Origin: an uncultured Opitutaceae bacterium
GTDB lineage: Bacteria; Verrucomicrobiota; Verrucomicrobiia; Opitutales; Opitutaceae
Direction of reading: 5' to 3'
NCBI GenBank assembly: GCA_903929355.1
Contig: CAIYUN010000036.1
Location: 1-64,000, forward strand
Length of the DNA: 64,000 bases
The translations under genes were made by a program, and so were the position numbers. The notes below the pieces were generated by a model. That model searched no databases. It had not been told where the DNA came from and was given only the letters and a program-made list of their open reading frames with translations. Below, piece by piece: positions 1 through 7,761 of this stretch. Position 1 is the first letter of the stretch. Every line of letters begins with the position of its first letter.

Positions 1-84
1 GCGGGCGGCGCGGGTGCCGCCGGCGGGCGCCGTGGTGGCGCCGCGGCCCCGGTCGCACCTCCGGCCGTCACGCCCACTCCCTGA
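1..84 (+). CDS. C-terminal tail of an unidentified protein
   Basis: An open frame runs from the window edge to a TGA at 82-84 and encodes 27 residues of Ala, Gly, Arg and Pro. This looks like a disordered C-terminal tail. The body of the gene lies outside the window, so no function can be given. A similar Gly/Arg/Ala/Pro-rich stretch closes the beta-propeller protein at 37702-38829, so such tails occur elsewhere in this genome. Confidence 0.45.
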   Translation, partial: AGGAGAAGGRRGGAAAPVAPPAVTPTP

Positions 85-110
85 CCGCGGCTACAACCAG
101 AACGCAGTCC

Positions 111-130
111 GGATTAGACTCGTCTAATCC
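111..130. promoter_or_regulatory. Perfect 8-bp inverted repeat upstream of nadK
   Basis: GGATTAGA and TCTAATCC are separated by CTCG. There is no T-run after it, so it is not an obvious intrinsic terminator. It could be an operator or a hairpin between the preceding gene and nadK. Confidence 0.4.
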
Positions 131-215
131 AGGAACCTGGGGCGGTGCCCGTTCGTGTAATGCCGCAAATTGGGATTGGAATCCTGGCGTCATCGCCTGA
201 ACCTTGCCCGTGGCC

Positions 216-1100
216 ATGACTCCCATCCGTCGACTCGCCTTTGTGGTCAACGCGCAGAAATCCGGCGCGACCGAACTGGCGGCGGTCCTCGCCGACGGCG
301 CGCGCGCGGCCGGGGTCATGGTCCGGCTCATCGGCGAGCCGCCGGCCGGGGAGGGCTGGCTGGCGGGACAGGACGCCTGCTGCGTCATCGGCGGGGACGG
401 CACCATCCTCGGAGTGGCGGGCGAGGCCGCCCGGGCGCAGGTGCCGGTCATTGGCGTGAACCGGGGCGGGCTCGGCTTTCTCACGACTTTTTCCGATGCC
501 GAGGCGCGGGAGAATTTTTCCGCGCTGCTCGCCGGATCCTTCCAGATCTCCCCACGCTCGCTGCTCAGCTGCACCGGCAGTGCCGGGCCGGTCGGGCTGG
601 CCCTCAACGAGGTGCTGATCAAGGCCGAGGATGGCCTCCGCCTTGTCCGGCTGGAGGTGGTGGCCGACGACGAGCTGGTCACGGAATACTCCTGCGACGG
701 GCTGATCTTTTCCACCCCGACCGGCTCGACCGCCTACAACCTCTCCGCCGGCGGCCCGCTCGTCCATCCCGGCGCGGAGGTCATCGCGCTGACCCCCGTT
801 TGTCCGCACACCCTCAGCAACCGCTCGATCATTTTTCAGCAGGGGGTGAGGCTCCGGGTGCGCCTGCGGTCGCCCGGGGCGCGGCTGCTCGTCGCGCTGG
901 ATGGCCAGCGCGGTGTCGCCGTCGGCGAACAGGGCACCGTCGAGATTGCGGTGGCACGCGACCGTCTGCTCCTGGCGCAGCGGCCCGACTATTCCCATTT
1001 CGCCATCATGCGGGCCAAGCTCAAGTGGGGCGGCAGCGCCACCGGGGAACAGAAGCCGGAAGCCGGAGGCCAGAGGCCAGAGCCTGGCCAAGGGGTCTGA
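216..1100 (+). CDS. nadK: NAD kinase
   Basis: Phosphorylates NAD to NADP in the cytoplasm using ATP or polyphosphate. The 294-residue product has the family GGDGT nucleotide motif at residues 59-63, the conserved Asn-Glu pair at 131-132, and the TPTGSTAY and SAGGP segments of the C-terminal beta domain. Start: ATG at 216 is preferred; in-frame GTG (210) and TTG (204) lie just upstream and would add two or four residues. The last 16 or so residues (Gln/Lys/Pro/Glu/Gly-rich) are encoded by a 7-bp repeat array and are probably not part of the fold. The gene stands alone, convergent with the M16 peptidase. Function is secure from the motifs. Confidence 0.95.
   Translation: MTPIRRLAFVVNAQKSGATELAAVLADGARAAGVMVRLIGEPPAGEGWLAGQDACCVIGGDGTILGVAGEAARAQVPVIGVNRGGLGFLTTFSDAEARENFSALLAGSFQISPRSLLSCTGSAGPVGLALNEVLIKAEDGLRLVRLEVVADDELVTEYSCDGLIFSTPTGSTAYNLSAGGPLVHPGAEVIALTPVCPHTLSNRSIIFQQGVRLRVRLRSPGARLLVALDGQRGVAVGEQGTVEIAVARDRLLLAQRPDYSHFAIMRAKLKWGGSATGEQKPEAGGQRPEPGQGV
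1052..1090. repeat. 7-bp degenerate tandem repeat at the nadK 3' end
   Basis: Units of the type AAGCCGG / AGGCCAG are repeated about five times. The array lies inside the last codons of nadK and supplies its C-terminal extension. Related arrays are at 12222-12312 and 37290-37325. Confidence 0.75.
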
Positions 1101-1156
1101 GCGGAGCGCGGGCGGGTGGCCCACCTTTCGGCCGCTGGGGAGGGCGCCCAGGCGGC

Positions 1157-3736
1157 CTACGGCCGCACTATCAGCTGCACGCGGGCCGCACGGGTCAACC
1201 GCCGGCGCGCGAACCCGCGCAGGGCGTCCACCGTCACGGCGTCGATCCGCGCGTCGTAATTCTGCCAATCGTTGGGGGGCAGGCCGTACAACACGCCCAG
1301 CCCGGCCTGCATCGCGCGCGAGGAATTGGTCTGCAGGCCCATCACCCGCGCCGCCTTGAGCCGGGTCTGGCAGCGCGCGAGCTCGCCCGGCGCGAGGTCG
1401 CCCGCCTGGACGCGCGCGATTTCGCCGTCGATTTCCGCCAGCACCGCGGTTTCCTTGCCCGGCGCGGTGCCAGCGTAAAAATAAAACATCCCCTCCTCCA
1501 CCCCCGTGACCCGGGCCGCCCGGACAAAATACGCCAGCCCCTGCTCCTCGCGCACGCGCTCGAACAGGCGCGACGACATGCCGCTGAACAGCTCGTCGGC
1601 CACCTCCGCCGTGTAAAAATCCTCCGAGAGAAAACCTGGGCCGGGAAAAGCCTGAAACACCACGGCCTGCTCGCGCGGCTGCTGTTCGAGGAAGTCGCCG
1701 GCCGCAGGGGGAAACGGCGGGGACGGGTCGGAGACCGGCCCCCCGGCCGGACCACGCGGCAATTTGGCGAGCAGCGCGCGGAGTTTGGGGCCGAGTTTGC
1801 GGGCATCAAAATCGCCCGCGACCGCCAGCACGAGGTTGCCCGCCACCCCGAGGCGCCGCCAGTGCGCGGCCACCCCGGCCGGCGAGAGGGCCTGCAGGCC
1901 GGGGATGTCGCCCGCGGCGTCCAGGGCGAGGGGGTGCGCGCCGAAAAACCGAGCCCGCAGCCGCCGCCGGCCGAGCTCCACCACATCGTCGTCCGCGAGG
2001 CGCAGGTCGGCGATCTGCGCATCGCGCTCGATCGCAAACGAGGCGGGGTGGAAGGCAGGCGCCAGCAGCGCGTCACCCAGCACCGCGAGCGCCCGGACCG
2101 AGTCCCCCGGCAGCACTTCGACCGCGAGACCCAGGCTGTTGTTGCCCGAGAAGGGGTAGAAGCTCCCGCCGACCTCCTCGATCCGCTCCGCCACCTCGGC
2201 CGCAGAATGGCGGCGGGTGTCGCGCGTGAGGAGGGTGGCGAGCAGCGCCGTCACCCCCCGCTCGCCGGCCGGCTCCTGCACCGGACCGCCCCCGCAGAGC
2301 AGGCGGAAGTGGAGGTTGGGCAGACGGTTGTCGGGCTGGAGCAAAAGCCGCGCGCCATTGGGCAGGGTCTCGAGCGTAAAATCAGGCACGGAGACGGCCC
2401 GGCCCGCGCCGACGGGTGGCGCCGGCCGCGCCGCCACGGGATCAAGCGAGATTTCCGTGAGCCGGGCGGGCACCAAGTGGGCGCGCAGCACCCCGCGCAA
2501 CCCGGCGTTGGTGACCCGGGCCAGCCGGCGGAACCACGTTTCGCCAAACCGGAGGTCGCCGGCCACCACCTCGGCGGCGCCGAGGCGCGCGGCGAGGCCG
2601 CCCATGGTCTTGCGGGAGTTGACCTCGCCCACCGCGGACTGGCGCACGGCCTTGCGGATTTGCGCGGCGGTGAAACCGCGCGCCGCCACGCGCTCCAGCT
2701 CACGGTGGATGGCGGCCGTGGCCGCGGCGTGCTTGCCCGGTTCACAGGTGAAGGAGAGGTAAAACAAACCCTGCCCGCCCGGATTCCAACTGTGGGCGTC
2801 GATGCTGTGCACCAGCCGCGCGCGTTCGCGGACCGACTGCCAGAGCACCGAGCTGTCCCCGTGGCCGAGCAGCGTGGCGAGCAGGTCGAGCGCGGGCGCG
2901 TCCGGATGCGTCAGGCCGGGGATCGGCCAGGCGAGTCCGGCCCGCGTCACCTCGACGTCCTCGAACAGGCGCACGGCCCGGGGCGCGAGCTGCGCAGGCT
3001 CGGGGGGGATGAAGACCGGCGCGAGGCCGGTGCGGGGCGCCGGGCCGAAGTGCTGCGCCACCGCCGCCCGCACCGCGGCCGGATCCACATCGCCGGCCAC
3101 GATGACGACCAGGTTGTCCGGCACATAGCGCGCCCGATAATGGGCGAGCAGATCGTCGCGGGTGACCGCCGCAAAGATCTCGCGGTGGCCGATGATCGGG
3201 TGGCGGTAGGGGTGCTCGCGGAACGCGGTGGCAAACAACGCCTCGGCCAGCCGGTTGTCCGGGTCGTCGCGGGTCATGGCGATCTCGCGCAGAATGACCT
3301 CGCGCTCCTTGTCGACCTCCGCCGGCGGCAGCGTGGAATGAAGCACCAGGTCGGCCAGCACATCGAGCGCGAGCCCGGTGTGGACGGCCGGCAGGTCGAT
3401 GTGATAGACGGTGCGGTCAAACGTGGTGTAGGCGTTGATGTTGCCCCCGTGGGCCTGCACCGTGGCGGAGATCGCGCGGCCCTCCCGGCGGGCGGTCCCC
3501 TTGAACATCATATGCTCAAGAAAGTGCGCGAGACCCGCGCCGGTCTGCCCGCCCTCGTGAATGCTGCCGGTCCGGACCCAGACCTGCACGGCTGCGACCG
3601 GCGCGGTGTGGGCGGGCTGCACCAGCAGGGTGAGGCCGTTCGGCAGCACGGTGCGCTCGACCGGCTGGCGCCAGAGTTTTTCGAGGAGTCGCAGATCGGC
3701 CGCAGCCGTCCCGCCGCGCGCGGCGCGGGCGCTCAT
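1157..3736 (-). CDS. M16 family zinc metallopeptidase, two-domain
   Basis: Insulinase/processing-peptidase family protein of 859 residues with two M16 halves in one chain. The inverted zinc motif HFLEH is at residues 71-75, with candidate third-ligand glutamates at 144-151. The second half (from about residue 430) lacks the motif, as is usual for the non-catalytic partner domain. No clear signal peptide is visible, so it may be cytosolic or exported by an unrecognised route. Its start codon overlaps the stop of the Minf_1886-type gene by 4 bp (ATGA), so the two are co-translated. Substrate unknown; pitrilysin-like peptide degradation is the family expectation. Confidence 0.9.
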   Translation of the reverse strand: MSARAARGGTAAADLRLLEKLWRQPVERTVLPNGLTLLVQPAHTAPVAAVQVWVRTGSIHEGGQTGAGLAHFLEHMMFKGTARREGRAISATVQAHGGNINAYTTFDRTVYHIDLPAVHTGLALDVLADLVLHSTLPPAEVDKEREVILREIAMTRDDPDNRLAEALFATAFREHPYRHPIIGHREIFAAVTRDDLLAHYRARYVPDNLVVIVAGDVDPAAVRAAVAQHFGPAPRTGLAPVFIPPEPAQLAPRAVRLFEDVEVTRAGLAWPIPGLTHPDAPALDLLATLLGHGDSSVLWQSVRERARLVHSIDAHSWNPGGQGLFYLSFTCEPGKHAAATAAIHRELERVAARGFTAAQIRKAVRQSAVGEVNSRKTMGGLAARLGAAEVVAGDLRFGETWFRRLARVTNAGLRGVLRAHLVPARLTEISLDPVAARPAPPVGAGRAVSVPDFTLETLPNGARLLLQPDNRLPNLHFRLLCGGGPVQEPAGERGVTALLATLLTRDTRRHSAAEVAERIEEVGGSFYPFSGNNSLGLAVEVLPGDSVRALAVLGDALLAPAFHPASFAIERDAQIADLRLADDDVVELGRRRLRARFFGAHPLALDAAGDIPGLQALSPAGVAAHWRRLGVAGNLVLAVAGDFDARKLGPKLRALLAKLPRGPAGGPVSDPSPPFPPAAGDFLEQQPREQAVVFQAFPGPGFLSEDFYTAEVADELFSGMSSRLFERVREEQGLAYFVRAARVTGVEEGMFYFYAGTAPGKETAVLAEIDGEIARVQAGDLAPGELARCQTRLKAARVMGLQTNSSRAMQAGLGVLYGLPPNDWQNYDARIDAVTVDALRGFARRRLTRAARVQLIVRP

Positions 3737-4173
3737 GCCGGCTCCGCGGTCGCGGAGGAGGCCGGGCGGGCGCGGCGCGGCTCCCGCGGCAGAAAGGGCT
3801 TCACAAAGGCATCCGCAAAATCATAGACCTCGGAAAAATCCTCGCGGCGGTCGGTGTCGGTTTTGCTGAACATCCGGTACTCAATCAGGTTGAAAACTAT
3901 CTCGCCAAAGTCGCCGCACCGGCGCACCCCCCAGGCGTGGAGCACGGTCTGGGTGAGCGGGCCATATTGGTCGAGCGCGTGGGCCCGCAGGCCCTCCAGC
4001 AACTCGGGACCGCTCACATGTCGCGGTCCGGTGGCGCGGGCCCGCTCCTTTTTGCGCAGCTCCTTGACGGTGCGGTCGAGGCCCTCGCGCACAAAGGTGT
4101 AGGCCTTGCGGTCATAGCGGGGGTCTTCCTTGCAGATGACCTCCACCACGGCGTTGAAATCGGTTGCGGACAT
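3733..4173 (-). CDS. Minf_1886 family conserved protein
   Basis: A 146-residue protein of the conserved family found mainly in Verrucomicrobia and Planctomycetes (NCBI name Minf_1886 family, TIGR04138 type). The biochemical role is not known. Start: ATG at 4173 gives the family-like beginning MSATDF; a longer frame to 4200 exists but adds only nine unrelated residues. The C-terminal 20 residues are Arg/Ala/Pro-rich. It overlaps the M16 peptidase start by 4 bp. The lineage restriction of the family is one reason for the taxonomic call. Confidence 0.75.
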   Translation of the reverse strand: MSATDFNAVVEVICKEDPRYDRKAYTFVREGLDRTVKELRKKERARATGPRHVSGPELLEGLRAHALDQYGPLTQTVLHAWGVRRCGDFGEIVFNLIEYRMFSKTDTDRREDFSEVYDFADAFVKPFLPREPRRARPASSATAEPA

Positions 4174-4448
4174 GGGAGTGGGAGGAAACGAACACAGCAA
4201 CCTTGGCCGCGCAACTCCTCAATCGCGAGATTTTCCCATCTCTTCGACGGGGTGGTTGCAAATGGAAAAATAATTTTCCTCGCGACGTAATTAACCGATC
4301 CCAGATACACTTACCCGAAAAACGCGAGTATAAGCAGAACCGTCAGAGTGATATAAACCTCCCAAGTAAATGCAAATCGATGGCTGTTAAAATGTTTCCA
4401 TTTTGCGTTTAATGTGTCCATATTTTCGCACATCCGAAAGGCAAGTGT

Positions 4449-4991
4449 ATGATTGCATCAACCCAAACCAACCACCCGATCTCCGGCGCTCCCGCCGGTG
4501 AGGCCGTGGGCGACACCGTGGAACGGGCGTGTGCCCGGCTGCGGGAGGCTGGGTTGCGGATCACCCAACCACGCATCTCCATCCTGCAGGCTCTCGCCCA
4601 GCGGTCCCAACCGGCCTCGATTGAGCAGTTGCACGAGGATCTGGCCGGCACTTCGTGCGACCTCGTCACGGTGTACCGCTGTCTGGCCGCCTTTCAGGAG
4701 CTGGGCTTGGTCCGTCGCTGCTACTTCGAGAATGGCACCAGTCTCTATCAGCTCCATCGCGAGGGCGATGCCGTCTTTCATGTCGTCACGCGCGAGGGCA
4801 ACGTGGTCGAACAGATCGGCACCGACCTGGCGGCCGAGCTCAATGTGGTGGTCGCCAAAGTCGAGGCCCAGCTCAAGGCGCAGGGCTACACCGGGGTCGC
4901 ACACCTCGTGGAGTTTTTTGCCAACGCCCCCCGGGCCGTGGCGGCTCCCACCCGCGTGGTCCCCGCCCCGCCGACCGTGCTGAAACACTGA
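4449..4991 (+). CDS. Fur-family regulator lacking canonical metal ligands
   Basis: Transcription regulator of the Fur/Zur/PerR superfamily, 180 residues. Residues about 24-100 match the winged helix: an LREAGLRIT-type first helix, ILQAL, and the DNA-reading DLVTVYRCL. The dimerisation domain departs from the family. Where Fur has the His-His-Asp-His-x-x-Cys-x-x-Cys cluster, this protein reads FHVVTREGNVVEQI, with no cysteine and one histidine. The C-terminal CxxC site is also absent, replaced by an Ala/Pro tail. It may sense something other than Fe or Zn, or act constitutively. The divergent gap to 4173 is AT-rich and contains two similar blocks (TCCATTTTGCG and TCCATATTTTCGC) that could be promoter or operator elements. 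Confidence 0.85.
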   Translation: MIASTQTNHPISGAPAGEAVGDTVERACARLREAGLRITQPRISILQALAQRSQPASIEQLHEDLAGTSCDLVTVYRCLAAFQELGLVRRCYFENGTSLYQLHREGDAVFHVVTREGNVVEQIGTDLAAELNVVVAKVEAQLKAQGYTGVAHLVEFFANAPRAVAAPTRVVPAPPTVLKH

Positions 4992-5100
4992 TCTTCACGA
5001 TTTGGTGGCTGGTCACAGCGACCGCAGCGGTGGATACCGGGTTCAGGGACGAAGTCATTCGCCGGTCCGGAGATTTGGGTGGGTCCCGCCCGGCGGGTTT

Positions 5101-5811
5101 TCAGCTGCCGGCCTCGTGGCGGTAGCCCACGCCATGCACGGTCACCAGTGCCGTGGGCTTCTCCGGGTCGGCCTCTGTTTTCTTGCGCAACTGCGCGACA
5201 TGCTGGTCGAGCGTGCGCGTCGTGCCAAAATAACCGGTGCCCCAGACGGCGGCCAGCAAGGACTCGCGTGGGAGCACTTCTCCGGGATGCGCCGCGAACA
5301 TCTCTGCCAGCTCCAGCTCGCGCGCGGTGAGCGGGGACGTGCGGCCGGCCACGGTCGCCGTGAACTGATGCCGGTCAATCTCCGCCGCGCCGAGCCGGAA
5401 CCGCGGCGGTCCCGCCGGCTTGCCCATCGGGAGCGCACCACCCGCGCGTGCGCGCCGGAGCAAGGACTCCACCCGTGCGAGTAGCTCATGCACCCCGAAA
5501 GGTTTGGTGACATAGTCGTCGGCGCCGAGCCGCAGGCCCACCACCTTGTCAATCTCCTCCCCTTTCGCGGTCAGAAACAGCACGGGCACGCGCGCGTCGT
5601 GGGCACGGATCTCCCGGCACACGTCATAGCCGCTCACTTTGGGCATCATCACGTCGAGGATCACGAGGTCGTATTTCGCCTGCGGCCACAGGGCGAGGGC
5701 CTGCGCGCCGTTGCCCGCCGTGGTCACGGTGCACCCCTCGCTCTCCAGCGTGGCGCGCAGGCCCTCGCGGATGCTGCGGTCGTCTTCGGCGATGAGGATG
5801 CGGGCGTTCAT
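5101..5811 (-). CDS. OmpR/PhoB-family response regulator
   Basis: Two-component output protein of 236 residues. The receiver domain (1-120) has the acidic pair EDD near residue 9, the phospho-acceptor Asp in LVILDVMMP and the Lys in DYVTKPFG. The winged-helix DNA-binding domain occupies about 140-233. Start: ATG at 5811; its ATGA overlaps the kinase stop, so it is translationally coupled to the kinase at 5808-7712. It is the last gene of a VWA protein/kinase/regulator operon. The four TTGTCA repeats upstream of the operon (9166-9204) have the spacing such regulators bind, suggesting autoregulation. The signal is unknown. Confidence 0.93.
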   Translation of the reverse strand: MNARILIAEDDRSIREGLRATLESEGCTVTTAGNGAQALALWPQAKYDLVILDVMMPKVSGYDVCREIRAHDARVPVLFLTAKGEEIDKVVGLRLGADDYVTKPFGVHELLARVESLLRRARAGGALPMGKPAGPPRFRLGAAEIDRHQFTATVAGRTSPLTARELELAEMFAAHPGEVLPRESLLAAVWGTGYFGTTRTLDQHVAQLRKKTEADPEKPTALVTVHGVGYRHEAGS

Positions 5812-7712
5812 GGCAGCTGCAGAATGAAGGTCGCGCCGCCCCCCGCGCGCACCTCGTGCCGCAGGTCGCCGCCCAGGCCGCGCGCGAGCTGGCGCGCGAT
5901 GCTCAGCCCGAGTCCCGCGCCGGTCTGTTCCGCCGTGAGCGCGGCGTCCACCCGGTGAAACTGCTCGAAAATCCGCTCCCGATGCGCCGCCGGCACGCCG
6001 GGACCGCGGTCGAGCACCCGCAACTCGGCCCCGCCGCCCGCCCGGGCCGCCAGCGCCACGGTCACCTCGCCGCCCTCCGCCGCATATTTGCACGCGTTCT
6101 CCAGCAGGTTGAGCACGATCTGGGCGAGGGCGTCGCGGTCCGTCGTGATGGGCAGCGGGTCGGCGGGCAGCTCGCGGTCCAGACGGAGCCCGGCCTCCGC
6201 AACTCGTGGCGCATGCGCGTCGAGCACGGCGGCCAGCCCGGCCCGCAGGTCGAGGGGCTCGCGCGTGTATTCCCGCCGGCCCTGCTCCAGCCGGCTGAAA
6301 TCAAGGACGTTGTTGACCAACCGCGCCAGCCGCTGGGTCTCGGCGCCGATGGTGCGCAAATAACCGTCGCGCTGGGCGTCGTCGCGCACGCGGCCCTGCT
6401 CCAGCAGCTCGGCGTAGAGCCGGATCGTGGTGAGCGGCGTCTTGAACTCATGCGAGACGTTGGCGACAAAGGAGGTCTTCTGCCGCGCCTCGGCCGCGCT
6501 GGCCCGCGCCTGCCACAGCAGCAGCGAACCGCTGGCCAAAATGACGGCGACCAGGAGGCCCGTGAGCAGCGACCCCATCACGAACAGCGGCCGGCCCGCG
6601 CCCACCGCGCTGCCCGCCGGCATGAAGCCCGCCGCCTGCCAGCCGGGGAGCAGCGCGGCGTCGAGCGGCACGATCGCGTCCGGGGCCAACCCGGCGGGCA
6701 CGTCGCCGCGCGTGCCCAGCGCATGCCCGGCGGCGTCCAGCAACGCGTAACCATCGCCCGGCGCGAACTCGGCCGGCAAGGTGTCGGCGAGCTGGGCGGC
6801 CAGCGCCCCGACCCTGAGCTCCGCGCCGCGCACATCGTCGCCACGACTGCGTTGCAGCCAGACCGCGATGGCCGGGGACGCCGCCGCGCCATCGTCCAGC
6901 GGCACCCAGCCGCTGTGCTCCATCGCCACGGCCGGTGGCGGGGGCGAGCCGGCCTTTGAGAGATTTTGCAATTCCTTGCGCTGCGACTGGTACAGGCCGG
7001 CGTTGTTGCTGGCCGGGTATACGTTGCTCCCATTGGCCATGAGGTTTAGGGCCCCGGGGCTGTTTTGGGCCGTGAGGTTGGTGGAATTTATGGCACCGTT
7101 TTGGGTGATGATGGCGTTGTTCGCCAGCGGGTTGTTGGCCGCGCCCCCATTGGTGATGATAAAGTTGCCACCGTTCATGGTGTTCACTCCGGAGAAATTG
7201 CCATTGCCGCCGCCCTGGAGCTGCGGGACTTGCGAGGTCAGGGTCAGGCGCTGCCCTGGCAACGGCGCGGTGGGGACGCCGGCCGGATCGGCGCGCCACG
7301 GGCGGAGGTCCGTCAGCAGGAGGTGGCAGCGTTGCAGGAAATCCCGTCCCTCGGCGCTCGCGGGAACGGGAAACTTCAGCCCGCCCTCGGGGTTCAGGAC
7401 AAAGCCGGCGCGCACCAGCGGGTTTTCCTGCGGCCAATGCGCCAGTTGGTCCGGCAACCCGTCGCGCGGAAAGTCGCGCAGCGCGGTGAGGAGGGCGTCG
7501 CGCACGTCTCCGGCGAGCAGGTCCATGTTTTCCGCTACCAGCCGGGTGCGCCCGACAATGGCCGCGAGGTGGGCGGCGCGGGCGGTCTCCGCGCCCGCCT
7601 CGACCCGCGCCTGCTCGCGGCGCAGCAGCAGGATCGCCCCCGCGCCGACGGCCAGGGTCGGCAGCAGGAGCAGCAGCCAGAGGAGGTAAATGCGACGCGG
7701 AGAGCGGGCCAC
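5808..7712 (-). CDS. Membrane sensor histidine kinase with Asn-rich sensor insert
   Basis: About 634 residues. An N-terminal membrane helix (YLLWLLLLLP), a periplasmic sensor region of about 370 residues, and a second helix (FVMGSLLTGLLVAVIL) precede the kinase core. The H-box is SHEFKTPL (His about 421), followed by N (LLENACKYA), G1 and G2 (GAGLGL) boxes. Residues about 170-246 form an Asn/Gly/Thr-rich low-complexity block whose DNA is less GC-rich than its surroundings. Start: GTG at 7712 is preferred, because upstream in-frame codons lie within or against the VWA gene, which ends at 7762; a TTG at 7748 is the alternative. The partner regulator follows with an ATGA overlap. Confidence 0.88.
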   Translation of the reverse strand: MARSPRRIYLLWLLLLLPTLAVGAGAILLLRREQARVEAGAETARAAHLAAIVGRTRLVAENMDLLAGDVRDALLTALRDFPRDGLPDQLAHWPQENPLVRAGFVLNPEGGLKFPVPASAEGRDFLQRCHLLLTDLRPWRADPAGVPTAPLPGQRLTLTSQVPQLQGGGNGNFSGVNTMNGGNFIITNGGAANNPLANNAIITQNGAINSTNLTAQNSPGALNLMANGSNVYPASNNAGLYQSQRKELQNLSKAGSPPPPAVAMEHSGWVPLDDGAAASPAIAVWLQRSRGDDVRGAELRVGALAAQLADTLPAEFAPGDGYALLDAAGHALGTRGDVPAGLAPDAIVPLDAALLPGWQAAGFMPAGSAVGAGRPLFVMGSLLTGLLVAVILASGSLLLWQARASAAEARQKTSFVANVSHEFKTPLTTIRLYAELLEQGRVRDDAQRDGYLRTIGAETQRLARLVNNVLDFSRLEQGRREYTREPLDLRAGLAAVLDAHAPRVAEAGLRLDRELPADPLPITTDRDALAQIVLNLLENACKYAAEGGEVTVALAARAGGGAELRVLDRGPGVPAAHRERIFEQFHRVDAALTAEQTGAGLGLSIARQLARGLGGDLRHEVRAGGGATFILQLP

Positions 7713-7761
7713 GGGGAAAAGCCTGGGGGACTTTGGCCGCCGGCTCAATGCCGGCGTGCGG

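Noticed and set aside
170-3826. Plus-strand open frame of about 1218 codons over the M16 gene
   Set aside because: Antisense shadow of a GC-rich gene; its Arg/Gly/Ala-rich translation has no domain, while the minus strand has a clear zinc peptidase.
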